DNA from: Armatimonadota bacterium
Lineage (GTDB): Bacteria; Armatimonadota; Fimbriimonadia; Fimbriimonadales; ATM1
DNA: 64,000 bases
Direction of reading: 5' to 3'
Assembly: GCA_003577165.1 (NCBI GenBank)
Contig: QEUM01000015.1
Location: 1-64,000 of the forward strand
The notes below the pieces were generated by a model. The model ran no database searches and was not told where the DNA came from. It saw nothing but the letters and a program-made list of their open reading frames with translations. The translations under genes were made by a program, and so were the position numbers. Position 1 is the first letter of the stretch, and each line of letters opens with the position of its first letter. Shown here one piece after another: positions 1 through 9,474 of the stretch.

Positions 1-1
1 A

Positions 2-166
2 CTCGTGGACGATCCAGTGTCGGGAGTGCGCCTGAAGGCCATCGAGTGGTTCGAGCGCATGTTTCCCAACGCCGGCGCCCCGAAAGTACGTTACGGCCGA
101 GAAGGTGCCTGGGAGAACGAGTCCGAAGTCCGCGCCTTCTGGCGCTCGTTCCGAGGCGACGGATGA
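2..166 (+). CDS. C-terminal fragment of an unidentified protein
   Basis: An open frame enters from the left edge and stops at TGA 164-166, giving 54 residues. The residues look like real protein (a mixed acidic, aromatic and basic tail ending FRGDG), but I recognise no motif and cannot assign a family. The remaining 143 bases up to the next stop codon on the minus strand hold no gene I can support. The gene is truncated by the window edge. Confidence 0.5.
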   Translation, partial: LVDDPVSGVRLKAIEWFERMFPNAGAPKVRYGREGAWENESEVRAFWRSFRGDG

Positions 167-309
167 CGGTGTGACGTTCCGAGCCGGATGCGAGCCTGGC
201 GTTTGAACATCGAAGTCGAGGCGGGCCGCATCATGGGGATTGGCTTGGAAGCGCAGTGAGGGGCGGCGCATGCGCCGCCCCTCACAGTTTGCGGTGCCCT
301 TCGCGGGGC

Positions 310-1752
310 TCAGGCGTGGACGGGCTCTTTGCCCGATCCGGTTTCGACTTCGAGGCCCTGCGCCTCGTACTCTTCGAAGCCACCGACGAAGTTTAGCGGG
401 GGGGGATTGCCCAGTTTCACCCACAGGCTCGCGCCGATGGAGGACCGGCCTCCGGCGTAACACTGGAATACGACCGGCTTGTCTTTCGGAATCGAGTCCG
501 CGCGATCCGCCAGATAGCCGAGCGGCACGTGGATCGAGCCTGGAATGTGTCCCTCTTCATACTCTGAAGCGCCGCGCACGTCCACGATCGTGACTTCGCC
601 TGCGTCGAGCCTCTCTTTCGCCTCGCGCGCCTGCATCTGGCCGATGGTCGCGAGGTCCCGCGACTTCTGGTGTTCATCGACAACCTCGTGGCCGAACCAC
701 GCGCCGACTTGGTCGATGCCGATCGTCGCGAGCGCCTTCACCGCCTCAAGGACTTCCGTTTCATTCTCGCTGATCAGATAGATAGGCGCGTCGTACGGCG
801 CGAACCAACCGGCCCACGTTGTGAACGACTTTTCGAACGGCACGTTGATGGTTCCGGGAATGAGTCCGGCGGCGGCCTCGCCCGCCGGGCGCATGTCGAA
901 TATCGTCGCGCCGGCGTCGAGCAAGCGCATCAACTCGTCCGTCTGCTTTCGGGGGGGGATTGAGATCGCGCCGAGAATCGGCGGCCCTTCTTTGTTGATT
1001 CGCTTCATGTGCGCGAAATACTTCGGGGGCTCCGGCTGACCTGCGAGCACTTCCTCGACGAAATCCTGCTCTCCGGCCGTCTGGAACGCCCATCCGCTCC
1101 TCTTCTCGTATCCGAGCGACGTGACCGGAACGCCGCCGAGGCTTTTGCCGCACGCGGAGCCTGCGCCATGCCCCGGCCAGAGGATGAGGTGGTCCGGATA
1201 CTCGACGAATTTGCGGAGGGAATTGTAGAGGACGCGCGCTCCCTTCTCCATCGTGCCTTTGATGTTTGCCGCTCTCTCCAACAGGTCGGGCCTTCCGACG
1301 TCGCCGACGAAGATGAAGTCTCCTGTGAATGCGCCAAGCGGCTCTTCGCTCGCGGATTCGTCATACAGCACGAACGAGATGTGCTCGGGGGTGTGGCCGG
1401 GCGTGTGGCGAACGACGAGTCTCACGGCGCCGGTTCGAATCTCGTCGCCGTCCTTTACGAGTCGCACGTTGGGATCGTTCGCGTAACCGTATTTCCAGTC
1501 CGCGTCGCCCTCGTCGCTCAGGTAGATCGTGGCTCCGGTTGTCGCACCCAACTCTCGGCTTCCAGAGACGTAGTCGGCATGGATGTGGGTCTCCGTCACT
1601 CCCGTGATCCTGAGCCCTTCCGCGGCTGCGGCTTCGAGGTACGGCTCCACGATTCGAGACGGGTCGATGACGATCGCCTCGCCCGATCCGGGGCAGCCGA
1701 CCATGAAACTGGCCTGCGCGAGCCTTTCGTCGTAAAACCTCTTGACAATCAT
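310..1752 (-). CDS. MBL-fold hydrolase with two rhodanese domains (persulfide dioxygenase / CstB-like)
   Basis: The 480-residue protein has an N-terminal metallo-beta-lactamase domain (about residues 1-250) with the metal motif T-H56-I-H58-A-D60, then H120, D145 and H195. This is the pattern of ETHE1/YcbL-type glutathione or persulfide enzymes. A first rhodanese-like domain (about 270-360) has no active-site Cys. A second (about 375-470) carries the loop C431-Y-A-G-G-R-S, so only this one should transfer sulfane sulfur. Families with this order oxidise low-molecular-weight or protein persulfides and make thiosulfate, so a role in cytoplasmic sulfide detoxification is likely. It starts at ATG with a GAGGA-like ribosome site and stands alone on its strand. 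Two octamer C tracts in the coding strand (398-405 and 951-958 on the plus strand) encode Pro runs. Confidence 0.88.
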   Translation of the reverse strand: MIVKRFYDERLAQASFMVGCPGSGEAIVIDPSRIVEPYLEAAAAEGLRITGVTETHIHADYVSGSRELGATTGATIYLSDEGDADWKYGYANDPNVRLVKDGDEIRTGAVRLVVRHTPGHTPEHISFVLYDESASEEPLGAFTGDFIFVGDVGRPDLLERAANIKGTMEKGARVLYNSLRKFVEYPDHLILWPGHGAGSACGKSLGGVPVTSLGYEKRSGWAFQTAGEQDFVEEVLAGQPEPPKYFAHMKRINKEGPPILGAISIPPRKQTDELMRLLDAGATIFDMRPAGEAAAGLIPGTINVPFEKSFTTWAGWFAPYDAPIYLISENETEVLEAVKALATIGIDQVGAWFGHEVVDEHQKSRDLATIGQMQAREAKERLDAGEVTIVDVRGASEYEEGHIPGSIHVPLGYLADRADSIPKDKPVVFQCYAGGRSSIGASLWVKLGNPPPLNFVGGFEEYEAQGLEVETGSGKEPVHA

Positions 1753-1911
1753 TGGTGGGTCCTCTGTCTGGTTACATTCTGAAGGATTCGCGGAGACGGT
1801 CGCTGGATTCGTTCAGGGACCGGCTGGGCGGTCGGATCGCTGAGGTGAGTGTGGGCCGGATTCAGTTCCCTGCCCGCGCCTTCGCGTAGCAGACGGGCGC
1901 GAAGGGGACGG

Positions 1912-2419
1912 GGCCTTCGCTGTTGGCTTGCGGCCCTTCGGGCCTTGTTCGGCTTCCCCCTCCTCATGCACGAGCCATCGCGAGGAGGGGGTGACTGCTT
2001 CGTATGCGTCGGAGTTCTTATCGCGCCCCTACAGGGCTCGACGATTCATTGGTCGTCATATCCAGGCCTGCGGCCTTCGCTGTTGGCTTGCGGCCCTTCG
2101 GGCCTTGCGCGGCTTCCCCCTCCTCATGCACGAGCCATCGCGAGGAGGGGGTGACTGCTTCGTATGCGGCGGAGTTCTTATCGCGCCCCTACAGGGCTCG
2201 ACGGTTCATTGGTCGTCATATCCAGGCCTGCGGCCTTCGCTGTTGGCTTGCGGCCCTTCGGGCCTTGCGCGGCTTCCCCCTCCTCATGCACAAGCCATCG
2301 CGAGGAGGGGGGTGAAAATCGATCTCGACAACGCCACCGCTCGCGGGCCGGTTATGGTGGCAGTGGGCGCTCCACCCCCCTTCCCCCCTCCTCATGCACG
2401 AGCCATCACGAGGAGGGGG
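1912..2419. repeat. 160-bp tandem repeat, 2.6 copies, with G-rich hairpins
   Basis: Units begin near 1912, 2072 and 2232 (the last is partial), exactly 160 bp apart and almost identical. Each unit holds the mini-palindrome GCCCTTCGGGC and a strong inverted repeat CCCCCTCCTC / GAGGAGGGGG with a 16-nt loop (1956-1965/1982-1991, 2116-2125/2142-2151, 2276-2285/2302-2311). A fourth hairpin copy without the rest of the unit lies at 2383-2419. The whole 1753-2532 interval between two genes has no supported gene; open frames across it are an effect of the repeat. Confidence 0.85.
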
Positions 2420-2532
2420 TAGGGGAGTGGGGTGTGGGATTTGGTCGGCATGGCTCTCAGGCTAAGCGGTCACCTGCCGACAATCCTAACAGGGCCTTTG
2501 CTTCGACTCGGCCCCGCATGACGAGGTTGCGC

Positions 2533-3438
2533 ATGATTCGGAGTCCTTTCGGCAGCGGTCGCATCCCGGCGGCTTCGGTCGCTCTGGGACTCCTGGCGGT
2601 CGCGTGCGCCGTCGGGGCGGTCGGCGTTCTCACCAGCCAGCCTCCTCGCCTGAGGATCGGGGTCACGGGTTCGCTAGAGTCCGCCCTGGTGTCCTACGCG
2701 GATGCCTCCGGCGCCTTTCGCCGCCACGACCTCGACGTGACGATCGTTCAGTTCGCCACGGTCCCTGAAGCCATCTCGGCCTTCAAGGCGGAAGCCGTGG
2801 ACGGAATCGTCGTCGCGAACGCGGCCCTCGCACAGAACGACCTCGCCGTCGGCGAAGTGCTCGTACCCCTCTCGACTTCCACCGGTTCCGACGTAGTGCT
2901 CTCCCGCAGCGCCGTCATGTCCCGGGACGACGTGCGCGGCGCGCGGTTTCTCGTCGACATCGAGCCGCGATCGACGTGGATGCTGCGGATGTTCTTGCGG
3001 CGATGGGGAGTTGACCGGCAAGAGGTGACGATCGTCAGTTCTCCTCGACCCTATTTGCTCGCATCCCTTGAGAGTGGGCCGTTCGACTTCGTCATCACTT
3101 CCGCGCCGACGAGCCTCGTGATTCGATCTCAAACCGGGTTGCGCCCTGTGTTCAACAGTCTGCAGGCGCGAAGCCCTGTGCAGATGTACATTCTCGCCAA
3201 TCGCGAACTCGTCCGTTCGCACCCACAGATGCGCGTCGGCTTTCGCGCCGCTCTCGCAGACTGCATGCGCGAATATGCGCGGACTCCTCAGCCACTGACG
3301 CGATACCTCGCCTCGTACTGCGGAATCCCGTTGGAACTCGCCGCGAAGTGCATCGGCGAACAGATCGAGCCGCTGCCGAGTGATGCGGACGCCGCGGAGA
3401 TTACACCACGGCGTTCACGCCCATCACAAAGGATGTAA
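2533..3438 (+). CDS. Periplasmic substrate-binding protein, SsuA/THI5 (NMT1)-like
   Basis: The 301-residue protein starts with a short basic stretch and a hydrophobic segment (about residues 12-34), a signal peptide or anchor. It continues with the beta-alpha pattern of type-II periplasmic binding proteins for nitrate, sulfonate or thiamine precursors, including LRIGVTGS, DGIVVANAAL and a hinge-type FDFVITSAP. The start at ATG 2533 is chosen because GAGG sits 7 nt upstream; ATG 2518 is the alternative. It ends 12 bp before a hybrid histidine kinase and has no ABC permease or ATPase beside it. It therefore probably serves as the ligand-binding partner of that kinase rather than as an importer subunit. 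The ligand is unknown. Confidence 0.75.
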   Translation: MIRSPFGSGRIPAASVALGLLAVACAVGAVGVLTSQPPRLRIGVTGSLESALVSYADASGAFRRHDLDVTIVQFATVPEAISAFKAEAVDGIVVANAALAQNDLAVGEVLVPLSTSTGSDVVLSRSAVMSRDDVRGARFLVDIEPRSTWMLRMFLRRWGVDRQEVTIVSSPRPYLLASLESGPFDFVITSAPTSLVIRSQTGLRPVFNSLQARSPVQMYILANRELVRSHPQMRVGFRAALADCMREYARTPQPLTRYLASYCGIPLELAAKCIGEQIEPLPSDADAAEITPRRSRPSQRM

Positions 3439-3450
3439 TCGGTACTGCCC

Positions 3451-6400
3451 ATGCCGTGGACCCAGTCGCTTCGAGCGAAACTCTTAGTTCCGACGATCGG
3501 AATGGCCATCGTCGGCGCGGTGTTCGTCGCATGGCTCGCGAATCGAAACCTCGCGAAGCGGCTCTACGAGGAGTCTCACGCGAAGGCGGTCACGCTCGCG
3601 GAACTGCTGACCGCGTCGGCCTCTACGGAGGCCAGCCCGGCACGCTTGGGCCATCTCGTCAAGTCGTTCGGCGGTCAGAGATACGTCAAGACCGTCGCGC
3701 TGATCGAGGGCAATCCGCCGCGAGTCGTCGCGTCATCCAACAGCGCGCGCGTCGGCAAACTGTTCGAGCACGCGGACGCGCTGCAAGGGTCGGAACCGAT
3801 CTGGCTCCTTTCCGAAGACGGCAACCAACTCGATTACATCAGTATCTCGCCTTTGGTGGTGGACGATTTCGGCTCTAAGGACTTCAAGGCCGCTCACATC
3901 AGTTTGGACCTCCACTACATCGGGAGCATGCTTCGAACGGAGGCCATCGTCTACTTCCTTGAAATGCTGGGCATCATCCTAGCGAGCCTTCTTCTTGCCC
4001 TGCGGTTGATCAACATCCACGTTGTTCGTCCCATCGGGGCGTTGTCGCAGGCGATGGCGCTGCAGGCAGACGGCGACACAAGTGCGAGGGCCGACGCGTC
4101 CAGCAAGGACGAGATCGGCGCGCTCGCCGAGCATTTCAACCGGATGATTGACATCCAGGCTCACGACGAGCGGCGCATGCTCTCGCTCGTTCGCTCGCTT
4201 CCGGGTGTCGTGTTCCGAAAGGACGCGGAGACGGGCAACGTGGTCCTCGCGGGTCTTGGCGGAAACCTGCAAGGGCAGGCGATTCTCGATGAGGTGCGTC
4301 AAGTTCTCGAAGGCTCCACGTCTCCGTCCGACCTGATCGCGCGCGACTCGGAGAGCCGCGTCTATGAGATCGAGCATCGCGTCGAACTCGAGGGCGGTGA
4401 GTCGCGGTGGTGGTTGGAGCGGGGAACCGCGGTTGAAGACTCGGACGGGATCGTTCGGTGGGTGGACGGCGTAATGCTGGACATCTCCAAGAGAAAGAGG
4501 ATGGAGTCGGCGCTGGCCGCATCCGAAGAGAGGCTGCGGAAATTTCACGAATGCGCTCCCGTGGGAATCGCGCTCATTGACAGTCACGGCGTAATTCGAG
4601 ACATGAACCGTCGGTGCACCGATACGCTTGGTGGCGCGAGCGTCGGCAGTTGGTTCCCTCAGTATCTGGAGGATGACTGCAGGGCGAAGTTCCTGAGAGA
4701 GATAGACGTGCTGGAAGCGACCGACTCTTTCGGGCCGCGCACGACGACGATACGAAGCGATTGCGGCGGGACGCATCAATGCCGAGTGACCGGATTTGCG
4801 ACGAACGACGCGGGGGAGCAGGTCGTGTGGCTGATGCTCGAAGACATCACGGAGGCGGAGCGGCTTGCGGAGGTGAACCGCGCGCTGCTCGACGCGATTC
4901 CCGACATCGTGATGTGGATTTCGCCCGAGGCGCGAATACGCGACTTCCGAGCCACCCGCGACGCGGAACTGTATGCAGGAGGGTCGTTCGAGGCGGAGCC
5001 TCATGTGTCGGAGGTTCTTCCGAGCGCGGTCGCGCATGGATTGTTGGGCGCGATCGGCCGAGCGAATTCGAGCGGGGAAACGCAGTCTTTCGAATATCAA
5101 CTCACGGATCGAACCGGGTCGCAGCGCTACTATGAAGGTCGCGTAGCGATCATGGCTGCCAACGGCTACTTGGCGCTCATTCGGGACATCACGGATCGCA
5201 AAGACACAGAGAAGCGTCTTCAGCAGGTCAACCAGGCGTTGCTTGCCAGCCTGGAGTCCCAGCAGCGGCTCACCAAGGACCTCGAAAGTGCGCTTCAGGA
5301 CACGAAGGCTGCCGCACTCGCAAAGCAGCAGTTCCTCCACACGATGAGTCACGAACTGCGGACGCCGCTCAACGGAATCCTGGGCGGCGCAGAGATTCTC
5401 AGCCGGTCTGAATTGGACGTCGAGCAGAGGACCACACTGGAGACCATCACCGGGTCTGCGAGCGCTCTCAAGTCCATCGCGGAGGCGGCGCTCGATTACA
5501 CGGACGGTTCCGTGGGCGAGGCACGGCCTGCAATGGAGGAATTCGACATCGAGGACATCGTGGACGAAGTCCTCGTGGACGCTGCCGCGCTATTGGCCGG
5601 GAAGAACGTCGAGTGCGCTGCGCTTGTCGATCAGAAGTTCCCGCAGAGAGTCTACGGTGAAGTCAGTTCGTTGAAGAAGTTGCTCGGGCATCTGATGTCC
5701 AGCGTGGCGCGCAGCGCGAATGACGGCGACATTTTGCTGCGAGTCGAATGCGAGAGCAGCGAAACCAATCAGATGATGATGGTTGCGCGAATCGAGCATC
5801 AGCAAACCGACCACCCGGTGCGACTTGTCGGCCACGCGGGCTCGATGAGTTTGGAGCACGCTCTATGCGAAAGGCTCGCCGTCGCTCTTTGCGGCGAACT
5901 GCGCGCCGCGGAGTCGGCTCATTCGGTCGTGAAGATCCCGCTTCGCGTGAAGGAGTCGGCAGAATCGGCTCACCCGGATGGAACTCCATTGGCCGGACAT
6001 CGCGCGCTCCTCCTCGAAGATCGTCCGATCACTCGCAGCGTCCTGTGGAACGCGCTTGTGGATGCCGGATGCATCGTCGTCGAGCCGAACCCCGACGTTG
6101 GCAGCGCTTCCGCTGCGGCGCTCGTGGACCTCGTGGATGTCGTCGTCGGTTCGCACTCAGCGATTCGAGAGATTGCACGGAGCAAGCCGGACGCAGGTGT
6201 TCCACTGGTTTACATCGAGCCTGCCTCGCAAGTGTGGTCGGAGATTGGGTTCGAGGCCGCTCATGTGATGAAAATCTCCAGACCCGTGAGGAGGCGAGAG
6301 GCGCTGCGCGTTGTGGCGTCAGCGGTCGAGCGCACGGAGTCGGCGAGATCGCCGCACGTACCTGGATTTCGCGTGCTGGTCGCGGACGACAATCCAACGA

Positions 6401-6744
6401 ACCGTCGGGTTCTCGGCAAGATGCTGGAGCGGCTTGGCATGCGCCCCGTGTTCGCCGAAACTGGGATCGAGGCCGTGGAGTTGGCGGAGTCTCAGGCGTT
6501 TGATGCGATCCTCATGGACTGCCAGATGCCTGGGATGGACGGATTCGAGGCGACGCGTCGGATTCGGCTCCACGAGTCGTCGCGCGGAAGGCGAACTCCG
6601 ATCATCGCCGTTACGGCGAACGTGCTCCAGGGAGACCGCGAGAAGTGCTTGGAGAGCGGTATGGACGAATGTCTCGCGAAGCCGGTTCGCTTGGAAACCC
6701 TGAAGTTGACTCTTGCGCACTGGGTCACCCCCCGGGCGGCTTAG
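3451..6744 (+). CDS. Membrane hybrid histidine kinase with degenerate ATPase domain and C-terminal receiver
   Basis: This is a 1097-residue sensor. TM1 is about 10-28, followed by a periplasmic stretch, TM2 about 165-190, and HAMP about 190-243. Three PAS-like segments follow (about 250-350, 362-475 and 475-590), then a HisKA H-box MSH634ELRTPLNG. The next 200 residues sit where the HATPase domain belongs, but I cannot find the N-box Asn or the DxGxG and GTGLGL glycine boxes. A receiver-like domain without an acceptor Asp follows (about 847-955). A complete receiver ends the protein, with D979/D980, phospho-acceptor D1023 (ILMDCQMPGMDG) and K1077. It could be phosphorylated in trans or act as a phosphatase or phosphorelay scaffold. 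It lies directly behind a binding-protein gene, which suggests a LuxPQ- or TorTS-like pair. No DNA-binding output is present. Confidence 0.88.
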   Translation: MPWTQSLRAKLLVPTIGMAIVGAVFVAWLANRNLAKRLYEESHAKAVTLAELLTASASTEASPARLGHLVKSFGGQRYVKTVALIEGNPPRVVASSNSARVGKLFEHADALQGSEPIWLLSEDGNQLDYISISPLVVDDFGSKDFKAAHISLDLHYIGSMLRTEAIVYFLEMLGIILASLLLALRLINIHVVRPIGALSQAMALQADGDTSARADASSKDEIGALAEHFNRMIDIQAHDERRMLSLVRSLPGVVFRKDAETGNVVLAGLGGNLQGQAILDEVRQVLEGSTSPSDLIARDSESRVYEIEHRVELEGGESRWWLERGTAVEDSDGIVRWVDGVMLDISKRKRMESALAASEERLRKFHECAPVGIALIDSHGVIRDMNRRCTDTLGGASVGSWFPQYLEDDCRAKFLREIDVLEATDSFGPRTTTIRSDCGGTHQCRVTGFATNDAGEQVVWLMLEDITEAERLAEVNRALLDAIPDIVMWISPEARIRDFRATRDAELYAGGSFEAEPHVSEVLPSAVAHGLLGAIGRANSSGETQSFEYQLTDRTGSQRYYEGRVAIMAANGYLALIRDITDRKDTEKRLQQVNQALLASLESQQRLTKDLESALQDTKAAALAKQQFLHTMSHELRTPLNGILGGAEILSRSELDVEQRTTLETITGSASALKSIAEAALDYTDGSVGEARPAMEEFDIEDIVDEVLVDAAALLAGKNVECAALVDQKFPQRVYGEVSSLKKLLGHLMSSVARSANDGDILLRVECESSETNQMMMVARIEHQQTDHPVRLVGHAGSMSLEHALCERLAVALCGELRAAESAHSVVKIPLRVKESAESAHPDGTPLAGHRALLLEDRPITRSVLWNALVDAGCIVVEPNPDVGSASAAALVDLVDVVVGSHSAIREIARSKPDAGVPLVYIEPASQVWSEIGFEAAHVMKISRPVRRREALRVVASAVERTESARSPHVPGFRVLVADDNPTNRRVLGKMLERLGMRPVFAETGIEAVELAESQAFDAILMDCQMPGMDGFEATRRIRLHESSRGRRTPIIAVTANVLQGDREKCLESGMDECLAKPVRLETLKLTLAHWVTPRAA

Positions 6745-6783
6745 AGAAGCAGGGAAACTCCGTCCTGCGGCGAATCTGCTCCC

Positions 6784-7911
6784 ATGCAGATTTCCGAATC
6801 CTCTCTGCAGGCCCTCGACTCCAAGTACGGCGACTATCTGGAGGGCGCGTCCGTGGACGAATTCGTCCGCGATTTTCACATCAACTTTGCGGCCGGCCAC
6901 TGGTGCGCGGGTGAGTTCTTCGATCGCTTCTGCCCGGTGGGCTACAACAGCGACTCGAACTTCGACAACTCCATCCCGGCGCAAATCCGACGCGTGAGCG
7001 AGGCAGGGATACGTGGCATCGAGTTTCACGAGAGCGTTTTCATCGACTCCCATCGTCAGCGGGATGCTGCGAAGGTTGAGGAGATTCGTGCGGCGCTGTC
7101 TCAGTACGGAGTCGTGCCCACTAACATGAATATGAACACTTGGACGGATCCCAAGTGGAAGTTCGGCGGCATTACACATCCGGACTCCGGCGTTCGGCGC
7201 GACGCGCTTGCGCTCTGTCTCCAGGGTGTGGACATCGCAAAAGAGATTGGATGCGTGAGCGCAAACATCTGGCCTGGAAGTGACGGCTGGGACTATCACT
7301 TCGAGGTGAATTACGGCGAGCGATTGTCGTGGTACATCGATGGATGTACGGCGATCGCCGCGCACTGCGACACGCACGGCCTGAAATTCGGCACCGAACC
7401 CAAGCAGAAGGAGCCGAGAGAGGGCAACATGATCGTCAACACCGTGGCGAAGGCGGCTTTGGTGGCGCAGGAGGTGAACAAGAACCTCGGCAAGACGGTG
7501 ATGGGCGTCGTAATCGATTACGGGCATGAGCAGATGGTCGGAAACACTCCCGCGGATTCCCTCTACATGCTTCAGCGCGTCCGAGTGCCGATCGCAAACT
7601 TCCACATCAACGGAGCGAAATACAACAGCAACGACGAAGACCGCATTGCAGGAACAGACGACGTTTGGCGACTGGTGGACTTCTGCTACGCGGCAATCGA
7701 CACGGGCTACTCCGGATGGTTCGGAGAGGATCAGTTCACGTATCGGACGGAGCAGGTGTTGAGCATGAGGCTGAGCATGGAGTTTTTCGCGAACTGCATG
7801 AAGAAAGCGCTCAAAATCTACGCGCGGAGAGAAGAGCTGAAAGCCGCTCAAGCCACGGGTGACGCAGTGAAGACGATCAACATCGTCAAGAAGATCATCT
7901 ACAACGGATAG
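6784..7911 (+). CDS. Xylose-isomerase-like TIM-barrel sugar isomerase/epimerase
   Basis: The 375-residue cytoplasmic protein shows the AP-endonuclease-2/xylose isomerase TIM-barrel pattern. It has GIRGIEFHE early, acidic and His metal-type residues in GTEPKQKE, VVIDYGHE and FHINGAKYN, and a final GEDQFTYR. The family converts aldoses, ketoses or inositols using a divalent metal. The substrate cannot be read from sequence; it is distinct from classical XylA in length and motif spacing. The start at ATG 6784 follows the kinase stop by 39 bp without a strong ribosome site. Another gene begins 5 bp after its stop, so the two are probably co-transcribed. Confidence 0.75.
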   Translation: MQISESSLQALDSKYGDYLEGASVDEFVRDFHINFAAGHWCAGEFFDRFCPVGYNSDSNFDNSIPAQIRRVSEAGIRGIEFHESVFIDSHRQRDAAKVEEIRAALSQYGVVPTNMNMNTWTDPKWKFGGITHPDSGVRRDALALCLQGVDIAKEIGCVSANIWPGSDGWDYHFEVNYGERLSWYIDGCTAIAAHCDTHGLKFGTEPKQKEPREGNMIVNTVAKAALVAQEVNKNLGKTVMGVVIDYGHEQMVGNTPADSLYMLQRVRVPIANFHINGAKYNSNDEDRIAGTDDVWRLVDFCYAAIDTGYSGWFGEDQFTYRTEQVLSMRLSMEFFANCMKKALKIYARREELKAAQATGDAVKTINIVKKIIYNG

Positions 7912-7916
7912 TTCAT

Positions 7917-8609
7917 ATGTTCCTACATGTCGTCGTTGCTCCGCTTCTTTTGCTGGCTTCTCAGCAGTCGAGTCTGTCCGAAGATCCGATGCTCGGACTA
8001 ACGCGCGAGACGATTCTCGAAATGGGGTTCGATTGGTGGTTCGACTACTACTGCGAAGAGGTCGGAGCCAGCGAGATGTCGATGGACATTGCGACCGTGA
8101 CCTACGCGAAGTGCCTCGATTCCCGTAATGCTACAAAGTTGAAGGCTCTGCCTCGTGCTCGCGCGAAGTGGATTGAGGACGTCGAGTCCGCCTTTCGAGA
8201 ATACAGGCTCGGCGCGGTGTACTCGGAGATGGCGCTCGCGGGTGGCGGAACCATGTACTCGCACGCCGCCGCACGCGGACGGTACGACGATGAGATCCTC
8301 TCCGAGAACCTCGTCGCACTCAGCCGGTCGAAGCGGAGGAAGCCGTCTGAGGTGGAGCAGAAAGAAATCGCAAGATTGACGGCGTCCGTGCGGGCTTACC
8401 TGTCCTCGCTGAGGGCGGACGCGAAGCGGAAGCAGCCGAAAGATTCGTGGGTGCGCGCAGATTTACTCGAAGAGGAGTCCGCCAAGGCGAAGGCTGGGTT
8501 CGATCGCCTCTGCAGGCTGCTCGAGGTGGCGGGGCCGGACGATGCGTTGTTCACGCTCCGCGCGGCAGACTCTTGGGTTGCGTTCGGCCGGGGGGAGGGA
8601 ACCCGGTAG
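7917..8609 (+). CDS. Secreted protein of unknown function
   Basis: The 230-residue product begins with a hydrophobic signal peptide (about residues 1-18) and is otherwise mostly helical and highly charged (many Arg, Glu, Lys). It includes a WWFDYYCEE segment near residue 40 and two long amphipathic helices in the second half. I recognise no family. The start at ATG 7917 lies 5 bp after the sugar-isomerase stop, which suggests translational coupling, and its end is 10 bp before the nadC start. Confidence 0.6.
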   Translation: MFLHVVVAPLLLLASQQSSLSEDPMLGLTRETILEMGFDWWFDYYCEEVGASEMSMDIATVTYAKCLDSRNATKLKALPRARAKWIEDVESAFREYRLGAVYSEMALAGGGTMYSHAAARGRYDDEILSENLVALSRSKRRKPSEVEQKEIARLTASVRAYLSSLRADAKRKQPKDSWVRADLLEEESAKAKAGFDRLCRLLEVAGPDDALFTLRAADSWVAFGRGEGTR

Positions 8610-8619
8610 ACTGCCCGCC

Positions 8620-9474
8620 GTGGAACCCTTCCTCGGCGACGAGCCCCTCCACTGGACTGAACTCTGCGATGCGGCTCTTGCGGAGGACGTCGGCCACGGC
8701 GACGTAACACGGTTCGCCGTTCCCGAAACATCGGTCTCCGAATATTACATTGAGGCGCAGGCTGAGGGCATCGTCTGCGGATTGGGGTTCGCGTTCGATC
8801 TCCTCGTACCTCTTGTCGACTCAGACGGAGAAGAGCGCTGCGATTACACTTGCATAGACGGAGACAAAGTGTCGCCGGGCAAAGTTGTGATGCAGGGGAG
8901 GCTTGCGACACGGGAGTTGCTTCAAAATGAGCGAACTGCGCTGAACTTTCTGATGCATCTTTCCGGTATCGCAACCCTCACGAGGAAATTCGTTGATGCG
9001 GTCAAGGGAACCAAAGTTAAGATTCTTGACACGCGCAAGACCATTCCCGGATTGAGGGCGATCGAGAAATACGCGGTTCGTTGCGGCGGGGGCCACAATC
9101 ATCGCTTCAACCTCTCCGACGGCGTTCTCATCAAAGACAACCACATCAGGGCGGCGGGTGGCGTGCGGGAGGCGATCGTCGCAGTACGCAAGAACGCTCC
9201 GCACGGAATGAGGATCGAGATCGAGTGCACGACGGTCGCGCAGGTGGATCGCGCCCTGAGCGCCGGGGCTGAGATCATTCTTCTCGACAATATGCCGATC
9301 GGCGAGGTGAAGGACGCTGTGAGCATTTGCAAGGGTCGCGCGCTGCTGGAGGTGAGCGGCGGCGTGAATCTCGACAACGTTCGCGAAATCGCGAAGACCG
9401 GTGTTGATTACATCAGCGTCGGAATGTTGACGCACTCCGCGCCCGCCCTCCCGTTCCATCTCGAACTGTCGTGA
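8620..9474 (+). CDS. nadC: Nicotinate-nucleotide pyrophosphorylase (carboxylating)
   Basis: NadC converts quinolinate and PRPP to nicotinate mononucleotide, CO2 and PPi in de novo NAD synthesis. The 284-residue length fits the family. Diagnostic segments are ALAEDVGHGDVT near the start, the QNERTALNFLMHLSGIAT helix, ILDTRKTIPGLR with its catalytic Lys/Arg, and the CGGGHNHRFNLSDGVLIKDNH loop. Further on are LLDNM and SGGVN, which bind the phosphoribosyl part. GTG 8620 is chosen as start because it gives the usual family N-terminus; in-frame ATG 8542 would lie inside the preceding gene. The stop overlaps the birA start by 4 bp (GTGA). nadA and nadB are not in the window. Confidence 0.93.
   Translation: MEPFLGDEPLHWTELCDAALAEDVGHGDVTRFAVPETSVSEYYIEAQAEGIVCGLGFAFDLLVPLVDSDGEERCDYTCIDGDKVSPGKVVMQGRLATRELLQNERTALNFLMHLSGIATLTRKFVDAVKGTKVKILDTRKTIPGLRAIEKYAVRCGGGHNHRFNLSDGVLIKDNHIRAAGGVREAIVAVRKNAPHGMRIEIECTTVAQVDRALSAGAEIILLDNMPIGEVKDAVSICKGRALLEVSGGVNLDNVREIAKTGVDYISVGMLTHSAPALPFHLELS

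Noticed and set aside
3979-5352. A 457-codon open frame antisense to the histidine kinase
   Set aside because: It shadows PAS and HisKA coding with no motif and no ribosome site.
6319-7851. A 510-codon open frame antisense to the kinase receiver and sugar isomerase
   Set aside because: Shadow frame; both plus-strand genes have clear domain support.
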